From the NCBI GenBank assembly GCA_964516805.1, contig CAZEXI010000007.1:1-61150 (forward strand): DNA of 61,150 bases. The letters run 5' to 3'. Shown here one piece after another: positions 34,578 to 45,400 of this stretch. The stretch is from CAYSTL01 sp964516805 (GTDB lineage: Archaea; Thermoplasmatota; Thermoplasmata; Halarchaeoplasmatales; Halarchaeoplasmataceae). Position numbers and translations under genes: made by a program. Within the stretch, counting starts at the first letter, position 1; each line of letters starts with the position of its first letter. Under the pieces are notes generated by a model. It worked only from the letters and a program-made list of their open reading frames with translations. It was not told where the DNA came from and did not search any database.

Positions 34578-35583
34578 AAATATATTTAAAGGGTTTGAAT
34601 TTAAGCGTGGGTCATTTTTATCCACTAAAAGAGCTAAAACCAGTGATAAGATAGAAAAGTATGGGCCACACATGGTCAAATTACCAAAATCAGTAGTTCC
34701 AGAATACCTCGATCTATCACCTTATAAGCAATTTTGCTGGAGGATAATGGGTCCTTTCGTAAAAGATAAAGATATAGAAGAATCTGAACTTGAACATGAC
34801 CTACTAGAAGCACATATGAAAATAAGGGTGGAAGAGTACATAGCATATGTTTGGATGAGCACCATATTTGCCCTTATCGCTGGTGTAGCTGCAGGGCTGA
34901 TAGCTGGACCTATATTGGCTTCGATGTTGGGTGTTTTTGGATATGTTTTTGGAGCTATTATAGCTGTTTTCCCACCCGTTACAACATATTTTGGATTGAT
35001 GGCGGCCCCTGGGATGAATGCAAACAGCAGAGGCAAGAAAATAGATAAAAAATTGTCCGATGCAATGAGTTTCATTGCCTCTATGTCTTCAGCAGATATC
35101 AATATAGACCTTATATTCAAAGAATTATCAAAACAACCTTTATATGGTGAAGTAAGTGAAGAAGCAAGATGGATAACTAGGGATACTGAACTGTTAGGTA
35201 TCGATATACTGACAGCAATGCAGAGAGCTGCAGATAGGTGTCCGTCGGATAAGTTCCAAGAATTTCTTCAGGGTGTAATTACAACTTCAAGCTCTGGTGG
35301 TAAGCTGAAACCATACTTTAAAAGTAAATTAGAAGAGTATCAAAATGAGAGAGAACTGATGGTTCAGCAGAACATGGAAACTCTAGGAATGATGGCTGAA
35401 TCATTTGTTACTGTCGTCGTTGCATTTCCATTATTTTTAGTAGTTATCATGGCTATTATGTCCCTTATGGGTGGCATGGGCGGAGGAGACCCTATACCTC
35501 TGCTTTATGCAGTAGTCGGAATTATGATCCCTGGGGCTCAGGCTGGATTTATCGGAATAATATGGTTGATTAATCAGGATTAG
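34564..35583 (+). CDS. Pilus platform membrane protein 1 (TadC/FlaJ family)
   Basis: 339 residues. Pattern of a T2SF/TadC platform protein: a cytoplasmic start, two TM helices (about 92-140; GVAAGLIAGPILASMLGVFG), a long cytoplasmic helical domain (about 150-270; KLSDAMSFIASMSSADINID, and GGKLKPYFKSKLEEYQNERE), then two or three TM helices ending WLINQD. It anchors the motor to the filament base. The ATG at 34564 is preferred because GGAGG sits six bases upstream, inside the end of ATPase 1; a GTG at 34558 is in the same frame. Its stop codon overlaps the region of the second platform gene. Confidence 0.88.
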   Translation: MVEIKNIFKGFEFKRGSFLSTKRAKTSDKIEKYGPHMVKLPKSVVPEYLDLSPYKQFCWRIMGPFVKDKDIEESELEHDLLEAHMKIRVEEYIAYVWMSTIFALIAGVAAGLIAGPILASMLGVFGYVFGAIIAVFPPVTTYFGLMAAPGMNANSRGKKIDKKLSDAMSFIASMSSADINIDLIFKELSKQPLYGEVSEEARWITRDTELLGIDILTAMQRAADRCPSDKFQEFLQGVITTSSSGGKLKPYFKSKLEEYQNERELMVQQNMETLGMMAESFVTVVVAFPLFLVVIMAIMSLMGGMGGGDPIPLLYAVVGIMIPGAQAGFIGIIWLINQD

Positions 35584-35591
35584 TGATAATG

Positions 35592-36578
35592 ATGGAAGAT
35601 AAAAAGAAAAGCAATCTGGAAAGGGTATTATCTCTTGGTTATACGAAAGAAATACTGATGATATCAATTATATTATGTTTAATATTCTTAACACTTGCTT
35701 TTATCGATATCCAATATGTACCTATGTCGCAACCAGAAGTTGCAGGAGATCCTAGTACAAGGCCAAAGATGCCACCTGATATAAATTTGCCTTTAGAGAC
35801 ACTAGACTGGGCTATGATAGCTGCGATGGCTTTCTTTGGACCATTTGGATTCTATGTGAGTCATAAACAAAAACAGATAGAAAAAATCGAAAGAAGGCTC
35901 CCGGATTTTCTAAGAGACGTGGCTGAAGCGGGTAGATTTGGTATGACCTTAGCGGATGCTATTGTAGTATCCTCTTCTGGTAGATATGGAAAATTAACAC
36001 CTGAGATCAAGAAGATGGCAGCACAAATAGAGTGGGGTGTGCCTGCAAATCAAGCCCTTAATCTATTTGCTGAAAGGGTGGATACGCCACTTGTAAACAG
36101 GGTCGTGGCTATAATAATAAAAGCCAACGATGCAGGAGGAAACGTTGCAGACGTTCTTAATATGGTCTCTAAAGATGCTAAGCAAGTCCATATGTCTGAA
36201 GATGAACAAAAAATAGCTATGACATCGTATCTTGCTGTAATATACATCTCTTACGCTGTTTTCATCGTAGTTATTATAATTCTAAGCAGTCAGTTCCTAT
36301 CCCAGATGGCACAAGCTGGAACACAACTCCAAGGTGGTGAAATGAGTCAAGTCAGCGGTGGCGGTGGAATGGGAGCTGATATAAAAACAGAAAATATACC
36401 AGTTATCAAATACATATTTGCCTTAGCGGTATTTGCACACGGCATAGGTGATGGTCTAGTAGCAGGTGTTTTACAATCTGGAAAAATAACCAATGGTATG
36501 AAACATAGTTTTATACTTATCTTGATAGGATTTGTTTCACTCCGAATACTGTTTGGAGGATTAGGTTTAATGGTATAA
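35592..36578 (+). CDS. Pilus platform membrane protein 2 (TadC/FlaJ family)
   Basis: 328 residues. TM helices at about 20-40 and 75-95, then the cytoplasmic T2SF domain (about 105-205; RRLPDFLRDVAEAGRFGMTL, DAGGNVADVLNMVSKDAKQV), and two or three C-terminal TM helices with a conserved GLVAGVLQSGKITNGMKHSF loop. It is not a copy of platform 1: sequence is only weakly similar, so the pair resembles TadB plus TadC. Start: tandem ATGs at 35589 and 35592; GTGAT at 35583-35587 favours the second. It is followed at 11 bases by ATPase 2. Confidence 0.88.
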   Translation: MEDKKKSNLERVLSLGYTKEILMISIILCLIFLTLAFIDIQYVPMSQPEVAGDPSTRPKMPPDINLPLETLDWAMIAAMAFFGPFGFYVSHKQKQIEKIERRLPDFLRDVAEAGRFGMTLADAIVVSSSGRYGKLTPEIKKMAAQIEWGVPANQALNLFAERVDTPLVNRVVAIIIKANDAGGNVADVLNMVSKDAKQVHMSEDEQKIAMTSYLAVIYISYAVFIVVIIILSSQFLSQMAQAGTQLQGGEMSQVSGGGGMGADIKTENIPVIKYIFALAVFAHGIGDGLVAGVLQSGKITNGMKHSFILILIGFVSLRILFGGLGLMV

Positions 36579-36588
36579 GGTGACCAAA

Positions 36589-38262
36589 ATGGCTACTAAT
36601 ATGAGTGAAAAACTGAAGGAAAAGTTGAATTCGATCACAAGTCTCAACATGAATAATAAAAAACCTAAAAAAGTATATTTGCCAAAATCAGAAGAAGGTG
36701 TTGATGAGGAACATGGTAGTGAAATCACCAAGATACCTAAAATTGCTGACGAAAGTATTAAAGAAATAGAAGTATCAGAGGTAGAATCACCATATTCTTA
36801 CGTCCGCATAAAATATGACAATACTTCTAACGAGTATATTTATGAAGTTATAGAGCCAGATCTTGATGAAGATGAAGAAGAAGTATTAAAAACTGTAAAA
36901 GATCAAGTTATAGATAGGGTTGAATTGATAGAAATCGAAGATGAAGAGGAAAGAGAAGAATATTTAGAACACAAAGTGCACAATATTCTAGAGGATCTTG
37001 ATGTTTCTTTAAGACCAATATCTGAAGATAGAATCCTTTATTATATCAGAAGAGATTTCCTTGGTTTCGGACCCATACACGTGATGATGAAAGATACTGA
37101 ACCGGAAGATATATCATGTGATGGCGTGGGTATTCCAATATACGTATTTCATAGAAAATATGGCTCTATGAAGTCAAATGTTGTTTTTGAGACTTCAGAA
37201 GAATTAGATAATTACGTCGTATGGTTAGCTCAAAGGAGTGGTAAACATATCTCTGTAGCCGACCCTATGCTCGATGCTACTATGCCTGATGGATCACGTT
37301 TACAAGAAACCCTGGGTACTCATGTTACCCAGAAAGGGTCTTCCTTTACAATAAGGAGATTTGAAGAAGAACCATACACCCCTATTAGTCTTATACAATT
37401 TAAAACATTCAATCCTGAGATGATGGCATACGCTTGGATAGCAATAGAAAACAGACAATCAATGCTTATCTGTGGGGGTACTGCTTCTGGAAAAACAACT
37501 ACACTCAACGCGATCTTATTGTTTATCCCTCCTCAGATGAAGATTGTTAGTATAGAAGATACCAGAGAATTAAATTTACCACACGACAACTGGGTACCAC
37601 TACTCACAAGAAGCGGTTTTGGAGAGACCGACGAGAGTGGCCAGAAAGCTGGAGAGATAGACATGTTTGAGCTGCTTCAAGCAGCGTTGAGACAGAGACC
37701 TCAATACCTGATGGTCGGTGAGGTAAGAGGCGAAGAAGCATACGTAGTCTTCCAAGCTATGGCTACGGGTAAAAGTGCGTATACTACATTCCATGCTGAT
37801 GATGTTCAGACCATGGTCAATAGGATGGAAAACGACCCAATCAATCTGCCAAGAGCTTTAGTCGGTGCCCTGGATATAGTTCTATTGCAGGCAAAAGTTA
37901 AAGTCGGTACAAAGATGGTACGTCGTATCAAATCAATAACTGAAGTGGTTGGTGTCGACCCTGACACTGAAGAGCTGATCACGAATCAAGCATATACATG
38001 GAACCCCGCTGATGATTCATTTAACTACAGTGGTCACAGTTATGTTTACAGTAAGGTGGCACAAGCTAAAAATTGGACCCAGAGAGAGATGGAAAGAGAA
38101 GTTAAGAGGAGGAAAAAAGTCCTTGAATACTTGAAAGAAGAGGAAATAACCAATTATGAAGACTTCGCTCACACAATATCTTCATATTACAGAGATAAAA
38201 AATCTGTTATGGAAATGGTAAGAGAAAAATTGGGTGAATCAAAAAGTGGATCTATTAATTGA
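36589..38262 (+). CDS. Type IV pilus/archaellum-like secretion ATPase 2 (TadA/FlaI family)
   Basis: 557 residues, full-length paralogue of ATPase 1. Walker A GGTASGKTTTLNA (about 301-313), KIVSIEDTRELNLP, Walker B YLMVGEVRGEEA, His box TFHADDVQTM, all consensus. The N-terminal tail (KEKLNSITSLNMNNKKPKKV) is related to that of ATPase 1 too, which shows duplication within this locus or of the gene as a whole. The ATG at 36589 is preferred to the GTG at 36580: AGGTGA lies six bases before it. Its product probably drives the same platform proteins as ATPase 1, in the opposite direction or alternately; inferred. Confidence 0.9.
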   Translation: MATNMSEKLKEKLNSITSLNMNNKKPKKVYLPKSEEGVDEEHGSEITKIPKIADESIKEIEVSEVESPYSYVRIKYDNTSNEYIYEVIEPDLDEDEEEVLKTVKDQVIDRVELIEIEDEEEREEYLEHKVHNILEDLDVSLRPISEDRILYYIRRDFLGFGPIHVMMKDTEPEDISCDGVGIPIYVFHRKYGSMKSNVVFETSEELDNYVVWLAQRSGKHISVADPMLDATMPDGSRLQETLGTHVTQKGSSFTIRRFEEEPYTPISLIQFKTFNPEMMAYAWIAIENRQSMLICGGTASGKTTTLNAILLFIPPQMKIVSIEDTRELNLPHDNWVPLLTRSGFGETDESGQKAGEIDMFELLQAALRQRPQYLMVGEVRGEEAYVVFQAMATGKSAYTTFHADDVQTMVNRMENDPINLPRALVGALDIVLLQAKVKVGTKMVRRIKSITEVVGVDPDTEELITNQAYTWNPADDSFNYSGHSYVYSKVAQAKNWTQREMEREVKRRKKVLEYLKEEEITNYEDFAHTISSYYRDKKSVMEMVREKLGESKSGSIN

Positions 38263-38277
38263 AGGAGTTTGATATAT

Positions 38278-39132
38278 ATGAAACGTAAGGGGATAAATGG
38301 AAAGAAAATTCAGGATTCAGAAGAGGGAGTCGCAACCACAGTTGGTACGATAATGGCTCTCCTTATTTTCCTAAGCATTTTTTCATTAATAACTCAGCAG
38401 TATGTACCTGTATGGATGGAAGATAACGAAGCATACCATATGGATGAAGTAAAAAGTCAATTTGCTCAGATGAAAGGTAATATCGACAGTCTTATCTTGA
38501 ACAATTATAAGAGTTATCCTACATATACTTCGATAAAATTAGGTTCGGAAGGAATACCAATGTTTGCAGAGGAGACGATGGGTATCATTTCTCAGGAATC
38601 TTACTGGGGTAATTCTTCTTCTGGCATGATTCTTTCATTTAGACACGATGATAACGCATACAGCTTTTCTGCTAGTGGTAATATATCGATCAATGTTTTA
38701 AACAGATATTTCGAACAACAAACATTGGTATATGAATACGGCGCGATAATCCTAGAACAGGATGAGGAATCGATTGTAAGGGCTAGTCCACCAATTTCGA
38801 TAAATGAAGTTAGTAACGGTTCTTACAATATGCAGATAAGTATAATTGACATCGTGGGTGATGACTCAAGACATGGTGGTGCTGGAAGCGTTGGAGTTAC
38901 AGCTAAACTGTTATCTAGAAGTAGAAGTACATTTAGTTCAGATATATCAGATTTTGACTTTACAATTAAAACAGAATATATGAAAGCATGGAAAAGCTGG
39001 TTTACTAATGAAACCGATCTGAACTCAGGCAGTCTCACAGAGGTTAGTGAAAATCAATTAAACATAGATATCAGCGACATCTCAGATATACAAGTAACAA
39101 ACTCCAAGGTTGAAATAGATATACAAGGTTAA
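38278..39132 (+). CDS. Archaeal pilin-like protein with class III signal sequence
   Basis: 284 residues. After a short basic, Lys-rich start comes SEEG followed by VATTVGTIMALLIFLSIFSL, the hydrophobic pilin helix of archaeal type IV pilins; cleavage by prepilin peptidase is expected right after the Gly. The rest (about 55-284) is an extracellular beta-rich domain that begins WMEDNEAYHMDEVKSQFAQM and belongs with the large archaeal pilin-like/minor pilin proteins (DUF7289-like; not confirmed). Only one such gene is in the operon and no prepilin peptidase is in the window. GAAGGAG precedes the ATG at 38278; a TTG at 38269 is in frame. Last gene of the operon. Confidence 0.78.
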   Translation: MKRKGINGKKIQDSEEGVATTVGTIMALLIFLSIFSLITQQYVPVWMEDNEAYHMDEVKSQFAQMKGNIDSLILNNYKSYPTYTSIKLGSEGIPMFAEETMGIISQESYWGNSSSGMILSFRHDDNAYSFSASGNISINVLNRYFEQQTLVYEYGAIILEQDEESIVRASPPISINEVSNGSYNMQISIIDIVGDDSRHGGAGSVGVTAKLLSRSRSTFSSDISDFDFTIKTEYMKAWKSWFTNETDLNSGSLTEVSENQLNIDISDISDIQVTNSKVEIDIQG

Positions 39133-39410
39133 AAACCAATTGTTTTTTACTATTATATTAAAGCCATGGCTTACTTCAACAAATTCTACGATGTAGTGGA
39201 GAATTAAATTGCTAAAAATGATTGAACTTGATTTCTTCAGGTATTAAAATTTTTGAATATTTATGATTGCTATACATTTAACAACTTTTTATCGTGACAT
39301 TAAGCTTTATCATGCTAAAATATTTGCCATTTTCAACTAATCCACTAACCCACCATAATAAAATAATAGAAAAAATAAAGGGTATTATGTCTTAAAAGAG
39401 TTGAAAGTCT
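39133..39410. other. Convergent intergenic region with terminators
   Basis: 278 bases without a convincing gene. It has TTTTTT at 39143-39148 (likely end of the pilus operon), a 12-base palindrome AAGCCATGGCTT at 39161-39172, a 13-codon ORF at 39166-39207 that I do not call, and an A-run at 39370-39375 that reads as a T-run for the minus-strand gene ending at 39411. Confidence 0.5.
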
Positions 39411-42400
39411 TTATTCTTCAGCTGTTTCTTCTTTCTCTTCTTCCTCTGCTGTACCCTCTTCTTCTGATTTCTCTTCACTTTCCTTCTTAGAGGGTTTCTT
39501 TATTACTTTTTTCTTCACTCTTTTCTTCTTTGGTTTCTTCTTTACTCTTCTAACTTTCTTTGTTTTCTCTTCTTCTTTCTCTTCCAGTTCTGTTTCTTTA
39601 GGCTCTTCATCTTCTTCTGCGAGCTCTTCTTCCATTCCTTCTTCCTCTTCAGGAAGCTCTTCCTCCTCTTCTTCTTCTGGCTCTTCCTCCAGTTCTATAA
39701 GAGTACTACCACATTTCTGACATACTGCTGCATCAACACTGTTCAACGCTCCACATTCTGGACATTCTATACTTCCTTCTTTTCTCTTGATCTCTTCTCT
39801 CTCTAACCATTCGTCAAATGTTAGGTAAGATGGTTGATCTTTCCACCATTCCATGAATTCTTCATCAGTGAGCTCTTCTTCCATTTCATCTTCTGCTTTT
39901 CTTCTGAATTTATCCTTGTATTTTTGATATTGATTCTTCATCCTCTCTGTATATTCCTCAACTTCTTCTCCTGTTGTAATGAACTCTGCGCCACACTCTG
40001 GACATATGTCTGCATCTGCTGGGATCCATTCTCCACACTCACTACACTTTACAGTATCTGTGTCGAATTCCACGCCACATTTTGGACACTTCTTAGAATC
40101 TGCTGGTATCGTTGCACCGCAATTTCCACATTCAACATATTCACCTGCTCCGAAATAAGTCAGATAAAGGATCACAAATGCAACTGCAGCAATTGCAATA
40201 ACAACAACCGCGATAACGATCCACCATGGGAATTCATCAGTCTGAACTTCAAATGATTTATCCGATTGTATCTGTTCAGAACCCTCTACATCTGGTTCAA
40301 ATACGACTTTATATTTTCCACCATCGCTCGGTGTTTTAAAGGTCATCATGAAATAACCATTATCATTAGTGAGGGCTGATTTTGTAGAAGTTTTCTTGTT
40401 TCCTTTATCATTTACAAGATACCCACTTACTCTTATTCCCTCCAAAGACTTGCCTTCATCATTTTCTATCACTCCACTAACTGATATATCCTGATTTGGT
40501 TTTGGATCTTTAGGTAAGTTGATACTAGTTATAGATATTTCAACAGGTTCTATCTCTATGTCTTTTGAGACGTGATTCGAATATTCCGGATCCTCTTTAG
40601 ACGATTGTATCCAAACCGTTATTGTTTGACTTCCAGTTAAATTCACTTCCCAATCATGTGAAAGATTATAAGTTCCCATTGAATTCAAATCGATAGTCTC
40701 TGTCATCAATGTAATATCATCTACAGTAACTTTCAAACTAGCATTTCTAACGTCGGTACCACCAGAATTTAATATGTTTTGAGCTTTTATAGTTAATACA
40801 TCCATTTCATTGATTGTCTTCTGTTCATAGCTTGTTCCATCTAATAGCAATTCCATATTCTGTGTAAATTCAAAAGATGGTGGTGATTTGATTAAAACTG
40901 TTGAGCTAGCGTTATTATTAGATGGGTCTATGTCATTCAAAGGATTCATGTCAGGATTTATTTCGATCTTTATAGTTCTACTTTCATCCAACATTGATTC
41001 ATTCGTCATCTCTGTAGACCATTCATAACTTATTTCACTAATACCACTTGGTGCAAGTTCATTTATTGATTCACTACCAATTTCCGTATATGTCTGATCT
41101 CCAGTCATTAACCAATAAATTACCTCTACGTCCTGAGCTGTTCCTAAACCTTGATTTCTAACAGTCGTATTTATCCATAATACATCGCCAGCTGTTAGCT
41201 CACCTTGACTAAATGAGATATCCCTCTCATTCAAATAGAGATCAGGGAATTTGACATCATCAAAGGTTATATCTATCGTTTGGCTGCTGACATATGTCTC
41301 TAAATATTTTCCTATTGGACCATACTCGTAATTCTCCATGTAATTTCCATATATCTCATAGTTATGAACCGGTTGGTTTTCAGACATTATTCTATTTGTC
41401 AATACTGACAGGTATACTACTCCTTGAGCATCAGTATGCCCAGTTATAGAATAATCTGTATCTCTAGATGACATGGTTATTTCTGCATTTTCTAGAGGAT
41501 AAGATCCATTACTTTCTACGTTGAATCTGATCCACCTGTGATAATAAATTTCACCTTCACCTGTTACTGCAATATCATTGTTTGGAACGTCTATTCCAAT
41601 CAGTTCGCCCCTGGTATCGACAAAATCATCCAAAGGTGCTTCGAATGTTGAATTTCTAATATAGACTTCATCTGGATTAATATTAATGTTATTAGAAGAG
41701 AACTCACTTTCGTCTACATGTAAATTCCCTCCTGATATATTTATATCACCTGAAACAGTACTATCCTCTATTCTGATGTTTGGTGATTTTTCTCCTACTG
41801 ATCTCAGATTCACACTTTCTCTCATATTACTTTCATTTCTAATTATGAGTTCAGCGTCGTCTAACAGGATGATTTCAAATTCATGATCTGGAGAATAAAC
41901 CTCTGCATTATCAATAATCAACCTTCCATCGTCACGAACGATAATACCATATCTTCCATCTCTGTCCATCTCCAATCTAAACATCGTTGTTCTTTCTTCT
42001 TCTCCTATTGTTAAAGTTCCACTGTCTTCAACGACTACAAATCCAGATAAACCATACTCGTCAGTATAAGTTTCACTGCTAGATCCACTAACTATGATAT
42101 CGGAACCATAATTTTCACTGAATATTGGTATGGTCCAAGATAATTCGTCTTCGCCTTTTATTCCATTTTCATAACCAATGACAAGATGCAGATCGTGATA
42201 ACCTCGTTCAGTAGGACTCCAACCAATATTTGATTTTATACTATATGTTTCATTTATAGTTGCATTTTCAAGATATATAAAGGTTTGATTCACTATATTA
42301 GACTCAACCTTTTCGCCATCGAATAAAGTCACATCAACTGTTCCATTCCAACCACCTGAATTGATTATTTCAAAACTGAAGTTTACCTCTTGACCCTTTT

Positions 42401-45400
42401 GTATCAATCTATCAGGAGAGTATGTTGTATTTTCTTTGTTGAAATAAACCTTAGCTTCTTTGTAAACAGTAACTTCCTTTTCTGCATGGTTGTTATCGGT
42501 AACCGTTTCCATATCTTCACTCACATGAACTGATATGGTTCTTATCTGTCTAAGCCTTTCTATAGATATATTAGCTTCCCATTGCGTGCTGATAAGAGCA
42601 CTTTCTTCACCTGAAGTTAGCTGAGATATAGTTTCTTTATGAACAAGAATCTCTGATCTAGTACCTTTATCTACATAGAAAGATACATTTATATCCTCAG
42701 CAGGCCATCCACCTTGGTTTTTAACTTTTGTTCCCATGTAAAGAATATCATTCTCAACTATCATGTCCTCAGAAACGGTAAAATCTACAGGTGTCAAATC
42801 AGGTTCACTCAGTACATTCAGTGTTCTAGATAAATTGTTATTATCTTCATTCAGCTCATCGATTTCTCCCGCTGGATCCACTTCAACTAATATCTCATAA
42901 CTTCCAGTCGTAATATTATTCCAATTTACATTAGGGCTGACTGTGGTAGAAGAATTTCCTTGAACATCTACTCTGACACTACCAATAACAGTTTCAGTAG
43001 TCTCACCGATAGCAGTAAACCTTACCTCAACGTTCTCAACATCAGAACCTCCAATATTGCTAATAGTTGAATTTAACGTTAAGTCTGTATTATTCATCAC
43101 TTCAAACCCTTTTTGAGAATTGATCGATTCAACTGTTAAGTCAGGTTTCTCATAAATCATTATGGGTGTTTGGGCTTCATTATCTGTTTCATTAATTTCA
43201 GTAATTTCATCCGATGGATCAACTACAGCAATAATATTATGGGGTCCTAAAATATCAGTTGTCCAGTTAGTCTGTATCGTTGTTGAATCAACATCAGAAA
43301 GCGAAGGTATAGTATCATAAGCGATAAGTCTATCCGGAGTTTGGATATCTAAATAAAATGAAACGTTGATATCGTCTGCTGATACATCACCAACATTATG
43401 TACAGTCAATTCCATATCTAACTTATTCCCTCTAACTATACTAGAGCCAGATAGAATAGTGAAATCTCTATCTTCAACTCGTAGATCCGGATAAGAATAT
43501 ACGTCAATATCTCTATACTTCTCATTATTACTTTCATTCATCTCATCTATTACCCCATTTGGATCTACAGTTACATTCAAAGTGTAATTACCTAACCCTG
43601 GATAGTCCCATTCGAATCCACCTGTACTTACAAACGAATTGTTGCCAGGGATATCTATCTGTTCAGTAGTGATATGTTCATAAGATGGGCTATCAGAAGA
43701 ATTATATGAAAATGATACCTCAACGTTCGATACATCAGAACCTCCAATATTACCAATTCTAGCTGAAATATTCAGACTTGTCCTGTTCAGGACCCTATCT
43801 GATGGTTCGATGAATACTGTATCTACAAACAAATCAGGTTTATTACCCACATTTATACTGTTGCTAGCTACGTTATTCGATTCATTCAATTCTAAGATTT
43901 TATCATCAGGATCAACCATGGCTAAAATGTTGTAATTACCTATATGGGTTGGTTCCCATTGTATTTCTATAGATTTATTTCCTCCCACATCTATTGAGTT
44001 ATCATGAATTGTGTCTAATAGATTCGAATCTTTTGTATCGTTTAAATAGAATGATACATCAAAGTCAGATGCCTTCCAATCACCAATATTATGCATCGTT
44101 AGATTGATTTCTAACGTATCCCCAACAGATATAAAATTTGGACTCTCTCCATTTGAGATCAACTTCAGATCCGTATCCTGGACAGCTATATCTGGTAGAG
44201 GAACTTCCATCTCAAAGTTGTAATATTTATGATTCACTGATCTATTCATCGCTGGGAAAGAGGATAAACTGATGGCTTGAGTAGAATTTTTCCAGATTTC
44301 CTGTGAATCATCTCTATACGTAACATCCAATTCATAGTTGCCTACAAACTTACTGTTAGGCCAATCTTCTGGTTGGTTGATTCTGTCTGAAGCTAAGAAT
44401 AAAGTTACTAACCCATTATCATTAGCAATAAATCTTCCACTATCAATGTCGTATCTACCATAACCTGTTTCATTTAGATAACTCCATGCCTCTGGATTAT
44501 TATATATATTGTTTCTTTCATTCACTCGGTTGATTAAGTCTGTAGATTCATAATAAGCTGGATTTGCTTCCAATGATGCGCCTGGTAAAGGTCTACCCTC
44601 ATTATCCGTAACTTTTACAGTGAGCCATCTGTATATCCAGGTATTATTCTTTGAATTGTCATTAAGAACCATCAATGGATCACCATAAGATGTTCTATCA
44701 CCAGAATGAGTCAATCCGTATGACTTGAATTCAGAGTCTATCATTCTCAATACACTATGACTCATCTTGGAATCTTGCATCCAAGTTGTGTTATCCGTTA
44801 CAGTTGATTGATCTTCTCTTGGATCAATATCACTGCTTACATAATCTACATCTATATGACTGTTAATAACAGTGCACTTTGAATTATGAATATTTATATC
44901 ATTATTATATGCTGAAATCAACCGCAATCCGTTAACATTGATAGCTGATTCGTCCTGCGTATCATTGTTATATAGTCTTATACTCAAATTTTCAACTAAT
45001 CGCTTCACACCACCTACAGATTCGATATTAAATTTACTTAAATCTATTTCCCATACATCCGCTGAGTCTGATACTGGATTTCCAATCCTAGTTGTATTTT
45101 TAATCGTAAAGGCGTCATGCCAATCAGAATTTTCAGGACTGTAGTATTCTAAAGGATCCTCGTTAGAATAATTAACCTCTGTTTCATAATCTATCTGTAA
45201 ATATAGCGAACTTATTCTATTGATCGGATTAATGTATGGATATTCATCTACCAATTGCTCAGGAACCATGGGATTATAAAGATACCATTTATCTATTTTG
45301 AGTGGGTCACCACCCGATGTAATACTGTAATATTCATCATCTTCATTATCTTCTAATTCGCTAAGTGGGTTACCCGAGTCATCCAATGGAAACCATTTCA

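Noticed and set aside
39166..39207. 13-codon ORF (MAYFNKFYDVVEN) with an upstream A/T box
   Set aside because: Too short, no homology recognised, and the ATG is part of a palindrome.
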